NCBI GenBank assembly: GCA_950295325.1
Contig: OX485806.1
Coordinates: 22,506,001 to 22,570,000, forward strand
Direction: 5' to 3'
Source: Polytrichum commune
Lineage: Eukaryota; Streptophyta; Polytrichopsida; Polytrichales; Polytrichaceae
Length of the DNA stretch: 64,000 bases
Positions 35,501-48,800 of this stretch are shown piece after piece (the first letter of the stretch is position 1; the number at the start of each line of letters is the position of its first letter). A model generated the notes under the pieces. It saw only the letters and a program-made list of their open reading frames with translations. It made no database searches and was not told where the DNA came from. The position numbers and the translations under genes are program-made.

Positions 35501-35633
35501 GAGGGTTCTCGTGAACTTGACTTGTCTATATCCGAAGTATTTGTTGAAGCACCCTAACACACCAAAAAGAAGATGCACCTCTAAACATTGGATGGTTGCT
35601 CATGTCCTTTTATAACTTAATCACGTCTTAATC

Positions 35634-35666
<33 letters not shown>

Positions 35667-36527
35667 CTACGAGGGTACAACAAATATTTTTTCTTTTTCT
35701 TTTTAAGTGGTCATTTTGGTTCTCCCACTTTTGCAAACTATAAAAGCTAAAATGATGTCTAAACTTTAGCATATAGTCCAATTTCATTGTGACATGTGCC
35801 TTTTTGTTGTCTACTTGTAACTTGTGTACCGATGTTTCAGATATGAGTTATGTAGTCTTATTGTGGACACTCTCAACTCCATGTACAAGTTCCAAAGTTA
35901 GATCAAAGCAGGAAGTACCTCGTCCGGTTAGCATTTATAAGTAACAAATAATCATATTTCAAGTACTACAATTGCAGATTTGATGGGAAAACTATAGAAA
36001 GATCAAATTGAAGAACCATCTATTTATCATTAAGTGGTTATTTTGGCCATTCCAATTGCATTAGCCTTGAACCTAGGACGGTTAGTAAAATTTGAACACA
36101 TAGTCTAGTCTCATTGTAGCACTTGTCATTTTGGTGGCCGTCTTAACCCTTACAAGCCCAAGCTCAAATCTCCCACAATCACCTTAAACGTTCATCCCAA
36201 CTTAGCAGCTTAACAAATAGAAATGTGTACCTCTATTGGTGGATCTAACCATACGAATACCACAATGTTTGTAAAACAAGAAAACGGTAGAACCGTGAGG
36301 CTCTGTCCTTTACGATGAAAGCCTATAATTATAGTTGTCCATTTTGCTCATGCCAATTCATGGTTATTCACTATACCAAACCTTTCTTGGATTATGGGCA
36401 CCTCCTTCTCAAATGCGGGTCAAGGATTAAAGCTACTCATTTATCACTCGAAATTTTTAAAACGAATAATCAAGAATTGTTGAAATAAGTATACTTAACT
36501 AGATTTCTTTCAATGCATTTTAGGGAG

Positions 36528-36593
<66 letters not shown>

Positions 36594-37980
36594 ATTAAAT
36601 AAAGTGGACCAAAAATAACAAGAACAAGTAACGTCCAAGTGTGAACGCAAAGTGGTTAGGAAAATTGCTCTTGAAACGAAGAAGTTGATGCATAGCCTCT
36701 GTCCTACAGACAGAGCCAAAAACATTGTCCCTAAAAAAAAAAATTTGGCAATCGTCCACACGACCCAGTGTAAAAAAGATTACAATGTAAACGAGTACGT
36801 TGGTATGGTCGGGCAACCGCCTTCTAACTTTACAAAGATGCCATCCGTATGGTTAGAGTCATCATTAGAGATACATATTCCTTAATTAAGCTATTGAATT
36901 GAGATGAACTTTTTAAGCAGTAAGATTCTCTACGTCAGTGTCCGAAATTTGTGGCAATGCATTCAAGTGACCCAACAACATTGTATACGTTAAAGTACAA
37001 ACCGTAGAAGGGCGAGGCTATATAACATGCATGCCGGCCGGTGGTTGTTTGCCACTACATTCTTAATTCAAAGATAGTATAAGCACCGATACCCAAACCC
37101 ATGTTTGGCCCCGCCTGGACCCCAAATGTTCGCCCTTGCAAAGTAAATAGTGCCAACTACACCAAATATGAGATTTAGTGTGACTTACTATTTGTATTTA
37201 CACGGTGCTATATCTCTTTTACTATTGAGATAAAATTTTACCCGGTAAAGTTGTCAATGTTCTATAATGTCTAAAATACCAATCCAACATTTGTTGGTAA
37301 AATACGAGATGTACAGCACATAGATATAGTATTGCATAATTCCAAATAGTAAGTCACATTAAATATCATATTTAGTGTACCGCTCATTTTGCAAGGGTAA
37401 CTCTGCATAAGGGAGGGAACAACCCTTGCAAAAACTCCATGCACTAGGGTGCAACACCCCAACGTTGAATAATATCTTGTGAATTGAGATGACATGTTTA
37501 AGGAGATTTGAGGTTGGCCTTTTAAAGGTTGAACAATGAGCCTTGTCATATAACCACTCAATCATAGGTGTCCGATTAAGAAATCATGTGGTCACATAAG
37601 GCCCGCATATGTTAACATTGGCATCCGATCATGAAGAGTACTACACCCTAAACTCCGTAATATCAACCTCCATAATGTCAGACACACACTCTCTCTCTCT
37701 AATATCCTGAAACCCTAGGGAACTGATGTTCGTAGTTCAAAAATCACTCCTTACTGTCACATTTTGCTCCCTTATATCATGAAAATCTGTCATTATTGCA
37801 TACCGCATTAGAAGTCAACCCACACCCTCGCATTGCCCCGTGTGTCAACATGTGGAGTGTCACCTTCTTATTCTTATTCTTCTTCTTCTCCTTCTTCTTA
37901 CGCCACTTGTTGAATGTTGGTGCATGTGTCCGCCACATCGCCCGGGAAGGCCAAGTGGAGTGGACCACACTAGCATACTA
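35501..37980. other. non-coding interval with microsatellites and MITE
   Basis: It contains a TA/CA tract (35,634-35,667), a TA-then-GA tract (36,532-36,592) and a MITE at 37,157-37,380. It grades into sequence with ACTCCGTAATATCA motifs that prefigure the 177-bp satellite. No host gene is supported. Confidence 0.6.
37157..37380. mobile_element. MITE with palindromic ends (ATATTTAGTGTGAC family)
   Basis: Left CTACACCAAATATGAGATTT, AGTGTGACTTACTATTTGTA is mirrored by right ACTATTTGGAATT-type sequence ending AATATCATATTTAGTGTA. It is about 224 bp and related to 19,126-19,351. Confidence 0.8.
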
Positions 37981-37999
37981 GGTGGCGGGAGAGTGAATT

Positions 38000-39190
38000 C
38001 AGATTGTCCTAACATCTCCTTTGTGTTATTCCATAATGTCACATGCTACACTAATTATGTAGCATCACGCATCCATGTTAACACTATAAAACTCCGTAGT
38101 ATCACGTGCACTTTGGTTGCCACATGCGTGATACTACGGAGTTTAGAGTGTACCACACCATTAAAGTGTTGCACTTTGTGTTATTCCACAATGTCATATG
38201 CTACACTAATCCTATAGCATCACGCACCCGTGTTCACACTACGAAACTCCGTAACATCACGTGAACTTTGGTCGCCACAGGTGTGATACTACGGAGCTTA
38301 GAGTGTACCTCCGTCTCATTTGACATGTACCACACCATTAAAGTGTTGCACTTTGTGTTATTCCACAATGTCATAAGCTACACTAATCCTACAACATCAC
38401 GCACCCATGTTCACACTACGAAACTCCGTAACATCACGTGAACTTTGGTCGCCACAGGTGTGATACTACGGAGCTTAGAGTGTACCTCCGTCTCATTTGA
38501 CATGTACCACACCATTAAAGTGTTGCACTTTGTGTTATTCCACAATGTCATATGCTACACTAATCCTATAGCATCACGCACCCGTGTTCACACTACGAAA
38601 CTCCGTAACATCACGTGAACTTTGGTCGCCACAGGTGTGATACTACGGAGCTTAGAGTGTACCTCCGTCTCATTTGACATGTACCACACCATTAAAGTGT
38701 TGCACTTTGTGTTATTCCACAATGTCATAAGCTACACTAATCCTACAACATCACGCACCCATGTTCACACTACGAAACTCCGTAACATCACGTGAACTTT
38801 GGTCGCCACAGGTGTGATACTACGGAGCTTAGAGTGTACCTCCGTCTCATTTGACATGTACCACACCATTAAAGTGTTGCACTTTGTGTTATTCCACAGT
38901 GTCACATGCTACACTAATCCTATAGCATCACCCACCCGTGTTCACACTATGAAACTCCGTAATATCACGTGAACTTCGGTCGCCACAGGTGTGATACTAC
39001 GGAGCTTAGAGTGTATGTACCTCCGTCCCATTTGACATGTACCACACCATTAAAGTGTTGCACTTTGTGTTATTCCACAGTGTCACATGCTACACTAACC
39101 CTATAGCATCACGCACCCATGTTCACACTACGAAACTCCGTAATATCACGTGAACTTCGGTCGCCACAGGTGTGATACTACAGAGTGGTA
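38000..39190. repeat. 177-bp tandem satellite, about 6-7 units
   Basis: GATACTACGGAG occurs at 38,130, 38,285, 38,462, 38,639, 38,816 and 38,993, and the variant GATACTACAGAG at 39,174. Spacings are 155, 177, 177, 177, 177 and 181 bp. The 155-bp unit lacks a CTCCGTCTCATTTGACATG stretch; the 181-bp unit has a four-base insert. Each unit contains ACTCCGTAA-ATCACGTG and GTGTGATACTACGGAG as imperfect inverted repeats. In the first unit an 18-bp stem is perfect (AAACTCCGTAGTATCACG). No ORF. Confidence 0.93.
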
Positions 39191-39834
39191 GAGTGTACTG
39201 CCTTCTTCGCCTGTCACTGAGCGGCCGCCGACCCCCTGAACGGCTGGTGGTGAAGGTCACAGTTGGCTCCACTGGTGCCAACTGAAAGCCAGTTGAAGAC
39301 ACTCCCTCCCTTCCCTCCCTCCCTCAGACTGATGCCTTAGCTTCGACCTTTTGTCGGGGCGGGCGGGCCGGCTGGCCCCACTCATGCCAAGCTCGTGCAC
39401 GAGCCAACAAGGAGGAGGCCTTATTGCGGAGTCGGCAAAATCAATACAATTTATTTATGCAACCCAATGGGTTAACTAAAAATAGGGAGGCCAGGAATAC
39501 AGGTTGCATTATTTGAGAGGACAGCATGGCTCCTCCAGGCTCGTGGTACATGGTCACATGCTTGCTGCTGCTACCTAACTTACGGTTGTTTGCTGATCAC
39601 AGCACTGGCCCTCCTGGCCCGGGCTGGGCTTAGTGGCAGGTGCGATGCTTTTCGCATAAGGAAACGAAATATCTCCCAAAATATCCTCCGAGTTTATCCG
39701 CCGAGGTGATGATCAAACCTTGCTTTCGTTCGTAAAAGTTGCGGCGACTTGTCAAGTTGGTTGGTGATTTGTTGCCGGCATCGTCGAGCCTTTCGATTTA
39801 TATACATATACATATATATTTGATTCCGAGGCTA
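39191..39834. other. GC-richer unassigned interval
   Basis: It is noticeably richer in GC than its surroundings (GCGGCCGCCG, GGGCGGGCGGGCCGGC). It has a CCCTCCCTTCC tract near 39,305 and no long frame. It could be a regulatory or old gene-derived sequence; nothing specific is recognised. Confidence 0.4.
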
Positions 39835-40475
39835 TGATCGGGGAGAACCGGCGGTCAGTTACAGATGAACCGGTTGAGTTTGAGGAATAGCCGGTTGAAG
39901 TTCATCAAGACTGTAGGAAAAATTACCGACCGTTTTAGAGGAATTTATAGAATAGACCCCAATTTAATAAAGGGAAACCTAAAGGATGTCATCAACATGT
40001 AACCGGTTGGACTTGCAAACACTAGGATCTCAACCGATGATTATGCCCACAAATCTCCCCGGTCACTGAGATGAACTGGTTGAGTTTGAGAAATAGCCGG
40101 TTGAAGTTCATCAAGAATGCAGGAAAGTTACCGATCGTTTTAGAGGAATTTACAGAATATACCCCAATTTCATAAAGGGAAAACCGAAGGATGTCATCAA
40201 CATGTAACCGGTTGGACTTGCAAACACTCGGATCTCAACTGATGATTATGCCCACAAATCTCCCCGGTCACTGAGATGAACTGGTTGAGTTTGAGAAATT
40301 GCCGGTTGAAGTTCATCAAGAATGCAGGAAAGTTACCGATCGTTGTAGAGGAATTTACAGAATATACCCCAATTTCATAAAGGGAAAACCAAAGGGTGTC
40401 AACATGTAACCGCTTGGGCTTGCAAGCACTAGGATGCCAACCGAAAAAGATTATGCCCAGAATCCTCCCCAATCA
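39835..40475. repeat. 205-bp tandem array, three copies of the CCGGTT repeat
   Basis: The phrase GATGAAC-GGTTGAGTTTGA begins at 39,864, 40,070 and 40,275, spacing 206 and 205 bp. Each unit carries GCCGGTTGAAGTTCATCAAG, CATGTAACCGGTTGGACTTG and AAATCTCCCCGGTCACTGA. The outer left copy starts GGGGAGAACCGGC, as in the dispersed copies. Confidence 0.9.
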
Positions 40476-41877
40476 CTCACTGTTGTGAGGCAGCTGGAAA
40501 GCGGCCTTGGTGTTGGGCCTCTGGGCACTGGGAAACCAGTGCTGCCAGTGGCCTCAATGCAAGCAATACAAAAGTCCTAAGAGACAATTGACCTGCGTCA
40601 CTGAGAAGTTGTCCTTCGTCATCAGGGAATTTGCAAATCTTTTTGGGTGGTTCTCTCACCGACGCTAGCTAGGACTCATATGTTGGTAAGTGTCCGGTGA
40701 TCAACTACACGACTTATTTGATTTAGTGTGGTCCACAATACTCCTCATCATTGACCCCAGACGTCGATGATCTTGCAATCATTGAGATAACTAAGGTGAG
40801 TGGGCTAAATGCGGTTTGATTCTTTCTTAATTAGACAATCTATATTTGAGTGGTGTGTGGTTAGGTGTAGATCTGACGGCGGATATTATAGAGACGTGTG
40901 TTTACAAGAGATTGGATTATGTGTCTGAAAGTTGTTAATCATCCCAAGTTCAGTGGTCAACATAATTGGGGGGGGGGGGTGGGACCTATGTGATCTTCGT
41001 TGTGGTTGTCTTTGAAATTTCATAAACAATTTGAGGTAGTTCTAAAACTTTATGGGATTGATCATGGCAACTTCATGTACATTTGCGGATATAATAAGGT
41101 ATGTGGGTGTTATTCGGTTTGTCTTTCATGTTCCCCAACTTCTACCAATTGGTTTTACACAACGAAACATGTGTTGCATTAGCTAATCTACAGTGAAACC
41201 TCAACAAAAATCGGACCTCCCTTGGTTTAGTTATGGTTATTGGAAGTGCATGTTTGTTGATTTCCATAGATCCTCCCAATTTTGTTCATTGTTGAGTGTG
41301 GAGTAGTTAATCAATTTCGAAGAGCAATCCAACCTCTCTTAACCATGTGTCTTTATGGTGTTTGCATTTTGATCTTCACCAAACCAACACCAATTTTAAT
41401 AAAGGTGTGGGATTAATAAAAGCAACCAAATAACACCTACTTACCTTGATATAAGGCCTTGCAACCTCATGAATCCAAGTAGCATAAAGCAACATTAAAC
41501 AATAACTAACCAAATGAGGCCTATATACCTTAGAGTGAGTGGCATGAAACTCTTGTCGCTAAATTACAAGGCACATATGTCAATTTAATTAGTGCAGCAC
41601 ATCAATTTTTTTATTGTCAATTAACATTTAAGTATATTTGGATAAACCACTTGTCTAAAATTATAAGAGATGTGCACTTGTGGGGACAAAAACATCAAAG
41701 GACAACATCAAAAGCAACAACACAACAACCACAACTCTGAGTGTTTGGCATTGTATGTTTGCCAATCATCATACTTGTGTAGTTTTGCGATCTAGTGTAT
41801 GCTATATTGGTGGTCGGAGTTGTCCAAAATTCATGGATAAATTTAAATACATTGAAATCCTAATTTTTCACATCAAA

Positions 41878-41915
<38 letters not shown>

Positions 41916-44900
41916 TAGTGCTCCAAAACAATTTCTTAGTGTTGATTGAGAATTGATGTTACAACATTTATTTCAAATAATGTGGAATAGAATAATTTAA
42001 AGTAGTTGCATCTTATAATAAACCTGGATTGTAGTAATTGTAAAATCATGGCAAAGAAAATCTACGAAGAAGCAATGTGTACCAATTTTACAACACAAGA
42101 TATTATGGTGTTTAAAATAGAGTGTATTGCGAGTCAGTCAGTGCAAGTAATCTTGTGTGTGTGTGAACCGAATTTTTGGCCATCTACTTAAACTATGTGT
42201 AGATAGGTAGTAAGAGGACGGAGTAACATCCAACCGGATGAAGATGTGTATGTGTGTGCATTTTATGTGGCACCATGATAGTTGTTATCTTGTGTCCAAA
42301 ATGAGATGAATTATAAAGTCAATTAATGTGTTTATGTTGTCCCCATCTCATATGGCACCATTGTGGTCATCTCGGGGGGTTCACTGGCAAAAATCGTAGA
42401 ACAACGTGCTATAAAAAAATAGGGTCTAATATATTCATTGTAGATAAATTTTGTAAAAAACTTACATATAATATAGGGGGTTTTAAAATAATGAAAAATG
42501 ATTACATGTAAAATACCATTACACCTTTATTTTGAAAAATACCATACCTTATAATCTTTTCAGCAAGGTAAATAGCCCCCCAATAAATAGGTTCCGAACG
42601 CACGTGTATGCAAAATATAAGAGGGAGTGAACCCCCTGAGGTGGTCATTCGTGTCCATCACACCATGCCACTTGTCATGCTCACACCTTCATTAATATAT
42701 GCAACATGCTAAGCCATGACATGCAACGTGCATCATGCCAATTCAGATTTTGTTGACAAGACACCATTATACATGTCGAACTCTATTTCCAAAGCATTTG
42801 GAAATTGATGCAATCCACTCTTTGTAATATCCACACTATTAAAAAGTGCATCCATTCTAAAATAAACAATGTACTATGCTCTTGATCAACATAGCCACTC
42901 GTGTGGAGCACACTAGGTTATCCCCTAAGGTATGTGGGTGCTATTTGGTTCGTTATTCATGTCTTTCAGCTTCTACTGATTAGATTTACACAACAAAACT
43001 CGGGTTGCATCTATGATGAAACATATGCAAAAACCGGATTGGAAATCGAACCTCGCTTGATTTAGTTATGATTATCATAAGTGCATGTTTGTTGATTTCT
43101 TAACTAGATACATAGGTTCTCCCAATCATGTTCATTATTAATTGTAGAACAATTAATAATATCTGAAGACGGAGTCCAATCTCTTTTACAAATATATGTT
43201 TATGATGTTTGATGTTTGATCCTCATTGAACCACATACCAATCAAATCCAGGGGTTCAAGTTGGAAAACGGGTCACTTAAGACCCATCTACCTTAGAAAA
43301 CTTGTCATTGTTCTAGGAACTTATGTATATCTCTAAACCTATATGATAAAAACAAGACTCCCTTATTATGAGTATTGTAAAGGTGCTTCCTAGTTCATTT
43401 TTTGATGCTGAACTATAAGATAATTTTCATGTGTGATGCAAGTGAGTCTCAAGCAAGAATTTTTCTACAATATGCTCCAATAGATAGTCTCTCTTACATT
43501 GTTGCCAAGGTGGCTCTCTCAGATCTTTGATATGTGAATTACCAGCCGTACATTGTTTTCTTTGAGCCAACCAAGGAGTGGCTACAAAACTAAAAGAACA
43601 ACTTTTTAGAAAATAAAAATAAAATGTCAATATGGTCTTCTTGGCAATGGTCTCCCTTGTACATATACTCTAAAATCACGTTCATTGATAATCTCTAACA
43701 AGTGTAGCCAATGACAATCCTTTGCTTTAAGTCTTTCTTTCAATCGGATCATCAAGCTGACATTAGTTTCCATCTCACGAAGGTCACCGCACTCCACCAC
43801 TCTAGGGAACCAACTGCTTTGAAACCATTATGATGTGATTTCGCTCTGATTAGCCTATTGACTTCCCGGACTCTAAAATCAATTTCATTTGCCTCCTTAT
43901 GGTTATCAAGAGCAAATAGTTGACATTGTCTTTGATATTACACATGTAATCCTTATAGAAAAGAAGAGCAATTAAGCTGCTACTGAATAGTATGGCTTTA
44001 CATAGCCATGGAAATAAACTTAATCCAACACAATGTGTCTCAATCATACATGTGGGGACTTCAAATGAAGACACAATGGGTTGAATTTCACATTCAACCT
44101 TGTTGACTTGCCTTTCAGTTATAATGTGCCGTGCCTAGGTAGAATCCACTTAAGGTAGATGGGTCTTAAATGGTTACTTTTTCCGACTAGCCCACTTCTC
44201 CTAGTATATGAAACGCTCAGTTAGTACAAGATGGTTAACGAATCCAGATTGAGGTCATGGTTGCTTTCCTCATAGTTTCAGAGTTCAAATAAGTATTTTA
44301 TCCATAACCAAAGTGAAGATTGTGCTCGCTAAATGATCATATAGTCCCCCCCCCTTCCCCTCATGTTGATTTATATTGAGCCTAGAAGAGTTATCATACT
44401 TTGAGCAGTGATACAATCCAATCTCTATTAAAACATACAACAACTTAGTGCATGGTTTGGGAGCTCTGCCTAACCCCATACCAAGATTTTGTTTTGTTGT
44501 TTTGTTTTTTTTAATTATTATTTTTTGGTTTTAAGAGTATACACATGTTGGCTTAACAACACAAAATTAAAAGAATGCCATAATTTGACTTTTTATTTCT
44601 TGTATCCAAATCTAAATTAACGATAGGATGCATCCTCGAAATTGGAGTTAGGTCACAAGGAAAGAGCTCTCATATCTGATGTGTTGACGATAATATTGGT
44701 TGCATATGTGACATTTGATGCATGGTTGACCCTGACATGTCAAACCACATCGTTGCTTTCGCAATCTGGATATTTTTTTTCCGTCAAGTTTATGTTCTAA
44801 TGAAAAAAAAGTTACCTCACTAATTTTAGCATCATGAAACCCCAAAGAAACACATTGCCCCATATGAATCAAATAGAAGTGTTCAATTAAGATAAATTAC

Positions 44901-46578
44901 CAAGTTAGGTATATCTTATACTAGTTACCTATACACTAGAGAGCATTGAATCTCTCAGTCATGTTCAAAGTTACAGGATCTGGACCAAGACTCAAAAGCG
45001 TAAATTGCTCATTGCTCTTCAAAAATAGCCTACCATGGGACCCTCGACTCATCTGGGAAAATCGCAATGACAGGTACGGTTTGTGCGAAAATCAGGCTAA
45101 AGTCTCTTAACTTCATAAGATTCGTAGTTTTAGAAATTTCCACAGTCAAGTGACTAAGGGCCGGTTGAGACTACCATGAAGAAGTGCACTGGTCAAGAGT
45201 TTTAGAGGAATGGAGTAATATGATTGGTTATGAAATGGGTTCTTCATCGGTCAGGGTTTACACTACAGGCAAGACTTCTTCGGTGGAGAACTTCAAACAT
45301 GCATGGAAAAATGACATGGCTGTCAACATGACAAGGCCTTTTGTTGGAGGAGTCTCCAGAGGTTACCTTTCTTGAGCAACCTCAAACCCTTGAACAAGAA
45401 ACTTGACATCTAGAGAACCGATCTTGAGGCCTTCTTTTGAATAGTTTTCTTTCCATCTTGTCCGCCATACCAAGCGTTGCCTCCTTATCTTGGTCTGAAA
45501 TTCTTGACCGACCAGTGCAATTCTTCACTTTAATCTAAACCGGTCCTAACATCACATGTCTATTAAGTGTCTAGTAGGTTGATTTCAGACCTATTCACAC
45601 TTGCTTTTTTCACACAATGGTCAAAGCGAAAAAGATGACTACTACAAACCCCGTCAACAACAACAACAACAACAACATTGAGTGGTACACTTATTTCAAG
45701 AACCAAGAAACTAACACTTGTTCTACTTGCTCACCAGACCCTGGATTAACGGCAATGTTGGTTTGCTTGCTTTACGTTGCACTGCTGATTCCTCACATGC
45801 AATTGTGACCGCTAAATTGGTCATACTAGTCACAATAAGTTTGACTATTGTGAATTTGAATCACTACACCATAATACTTCTTCAATTCCTCTTGAATTTT
45901 TGGGTTATGAGTAACGTGTTACAACACTTGGTCGGACACAAAAGATTCGTTTCTAGATGTTGGAGCATTGTTTTGTGTTGTGATTTATGACACTTCTATT
46001 GTGCATGATGTTCTTTCTTTATCATGTTTAGAGTAAGGACACTTCTCTTGTTTGTTGACTCACTCTTTGAGACAAAGGGTGACAATGATAAACAAGTATG
46101 TGAGTTACGGACAACTGTCTTGTGCCACTGGAAACTTGTCCTGCGTCAATGGAAAATCTACAAGTCTATCATAGTGATGAATTTGTATTGTCCTTTCACT
46201 GATGCAAGATGATTGCTGCTAGGACTCATATGTTAGAAGTGCGGGGGTGGTTCACACGTAAATTTTCAACAAAAATTTAGTGTACTTGCTCTTTTTCGCA
46301 AACATAAAGGCAACGGAGCATTGTATTGCCGTTGTGAATATAAGCATGTGAAGCACGAATCAATTGCCTTTAGTGTTGTTCCCATTCACACAGTTATGTG
46401 AGGAAGGTTTTTAAAACTATAAGCTTAAATGCTAATACACGTAACTAACATCTCAAAGCTAGATTTACGGTTTTTTGGGGTGAGAAATTGTGTGGTTGGC
46501 GTGCATGCAGCGCCGTGTGCTAAGTTACAAGATGACGTGGCCACCACAATTAAAATGTCACCACAAAACTTCACACAC

Positions 46579-46618
<40 letters not shown>

Positions 46619-47110
46619 CTAGACGAGGTTTGGCCTTCAGGCACCGAAAAGACTCCTTGACCCCATGAGGTCATTCGACCGAGGATGTCGCAAATTTCTC
46701 CGACAATTCCCTTGACCAAACTTCCGTTTGGGAAACTCAATGAATGATATTGGCGCTACCAAAAGTCTTATTTTCCCCACAAAATTAGTAATAATACTAA
46801 TAATAATAACAATTTTGTCGCGACTTATTGAAGGAATGCATATATTGTTGAATGCTCCAACATGCCACCATGTGAAGATATCTCTCTCTCATGGCCTAAG
46901 TGAGAAAGGTTCAACTGCAGATATTTCGACCCACTTTCGTATAAAGACGCAGAAATGTGGTTGTTGTGAGGCCGAAAGAAAAGGGCGGTTTCAACAATGA
47001 CCCACCCGCTTTACTCCCATTCCAAGTGACTCAAGTAAGTTCATGGAGGGTCCGACCCACGACCAAAAAACAAAAGGAAGAAGAAAAAGAAAGAAGAAGG
47101 TATAAGTAAG
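40476..47110. other. non-coding interval with dispersed repeats
   Basis: It holds two copies of the 330-bp-locus repeat (41,100-41,420 and 42,925-43,250), a copy of the 30-kb repeat (44,150-44,430), a CT/TA tract at 41,879-41,915 and a GT/TA tract at 46,577-46,618. No host gene is supported. Frames stay below 95 codons without family signatures. Confidence 0.6.
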
Positions 47111-47519
47111 GGTCACTTTACACACAGACCAAGAGCCATGACCATGAAAATCTAAGGGTTCTTTGAAAATCATCCAAGTGAAAATGGATCCCATTGAAGG
47201 ACCGTACCACATGTTTGGGTTTCGGCTCTGCATCATGGCAACTTAACAATTTCGAAAAGCTAACGACAATTCAATCGACTGTCCAGGCCCTTAGTTTTAC
47301 TTCAGACCCACTTGTTTTTGATGGACCTAACGCAATATTTGGTAGACCACGAAACACTACTAACAACTAAGTTTGTTGCCATGTAATTAATTATTCCATC
47401 CATTTGAATGTCTTTGGTCCCACAAACGTTCAAGCTCTAGTGTCGCGTGAACTTGGACCGTCTCCGGCTGCTCGACCGATCACAGATCAAGGGCCCTCAA
47501 GCTCGATTGTGAAGTGGCC
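47111..47519. mobile_element. unclassified TIR element (GGGCCAC family), diverged
   Basis: The left end AGGGTCACTTTACACACAGA, CCAAGAGCCATGACCATG and the right end CTCGATTGTGAAGTGGCCCC are inverted. The body matches other copies near GAACTTGGACCGTCTCCGGC. Confidence 0.65.
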
Positions 47520-47949
47520 CCGAGTCAGTATATAAGTAACCCACCGATCAATGCTCGTGCCTGTCTGTCTGTAACCATGGCGTTTCTAGAATGCTGATGA
47601 GACTTGAGATTCGCTCGTACAATAATAAGGACAAGCTCGAAACCCGGAGCATCTAATTTGATGGCGAAGAATCCATCCTGTTTCAATGAGCCCAAATTGC
47701 TCCACACCCTTCAGATCTCGATCCATACACGCAATTTGTTGATCCTTCTTGGAGACCCCAACGAACGATCGACGAGCATGCACTTCAAGCAAGGATTCTG
47801 GAGACACGCCGCTGCAATCATCAAATTAAAACTGCGAAGAAAATCAGAACAAAGATGGAAAATGAGGTCGGTCGAAGGACGTCGTTTGCATGCATCAGGT
47901 GTGTCTGGGGAGGATTTTTGGGCGGAATCGGTCGATTTCTGAGTGGTTT

Positions 47950-48170
47950 CCAGGTCCGACCGGTTACATGTTGACATCTTTCAGTCGTGCTTTGTGGGGA
48001 TTCGGGTACATTCTATAAACTCGTATGAAACGATGCGGAATGGATGATCTTCCTGAAGTCTTGAACGTCGACCATTTGTTTCTCAAACTCAGCTGGTTTA
48101 ATTAGCTGTAACTAGCAGCCGGTTCTCCTCGTTCATTGATTAGCATGATAACAGGCTCCCCGTTCGCCAA
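47950..48170. repeat. CCGGTT-type dispersed repeat, inverted copy
   Basis: Read in reverse it contains GAGGAGAACCGGCTGCTAGT, then GAGTTTGAGAAAC and CAACATGTAACCGGTCGGAC, in the same order as the 11,026 and 39,835 copies. Confidence 0.78.
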
Positions 48171-48239
48171 CCACCGTCTTAAATTAAAGAGCGCGTTCTC
48201 ATCAGTGTGGGTCTGGTATATGATAGATCAACACCAAGA

Positions 48240-48800
48240 AAGGTATCAAAGAACCTACTCTAGTGTATCAAAATTGTAATACCACTGCAACGTTGATGTT
48301 TGGTGGGTATGGCATCAAAGAACCTACTCTAGGGTATCAAACTTGTAATACCACTGAAACGTTGATGTTTGGTGCGTATGGTATCAAAGAACCTACTCTA
48401 GTGTATCAAAATTGTAATACCATTGCAACGTTGATGTTTGGTGGGTATGGCATCAAAGAACCTACTCTAGTGTATCAAAATTGTAATACCATTGCAACGT
48501 TGATGTTTGGTGGGTATGGCATCAAAGAACCTACTCTAGTGTATCAAAATTGTAATACCACTGCAACGTTGATGTTTGGTGGGTATGGCATCAAAGAACC
48601 TACTCTAGTGTATCAAAATTGTAATACCACTGAAACGTTGATGTTTGGTGGGTATGGTATCAAAGAACCTACTCTAGGGTATCAAAATTGTAATACCACT
48701 AAAACGTTGATGTTTGGTGGGTATGGTATCAAAGAACCTACTCTAGGGTATCGAGATTGTAATACCACTAAAATGTTGATGTTTGGTGGGTATGTCAAGG
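48240..48800. repeat. 69-bp tandem satellite, eight units
   Basis: CCTACTCTAG-type starts occur every 69 bp at 48,254, 48,323, 48,392, 48,461, 48,530, 48,599, 48,668 and 48,737. The period is divisible by three, so a plus-strand frame of 193 codons (48,263-48,844) stays open with a 23-residue repeat (YQNCNTTATLMFGGYGIKEP and TLV). I take that frame as a by-product. The unit and the 200 bp after it match a single copy at 60,785-61,090. Confidence 0.93.

Noticed and set aside
39191-39834. Promoter or gene in the GC-richer interval
   Set aside because: There is no open frame, splice pattern or core promoter arrangement that I could defend.
47604-47942. 112-codon plus-strand frame as a gene
   Set aside because: There is no family signature, an overlapping minus-strand frame is equally long, and it is sandwiched between two repeat elements.
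48240-48800. CRISPR-like array
   Set aside because: Units are contiguous without spacers, and the DNA is clearly plant nuclear.
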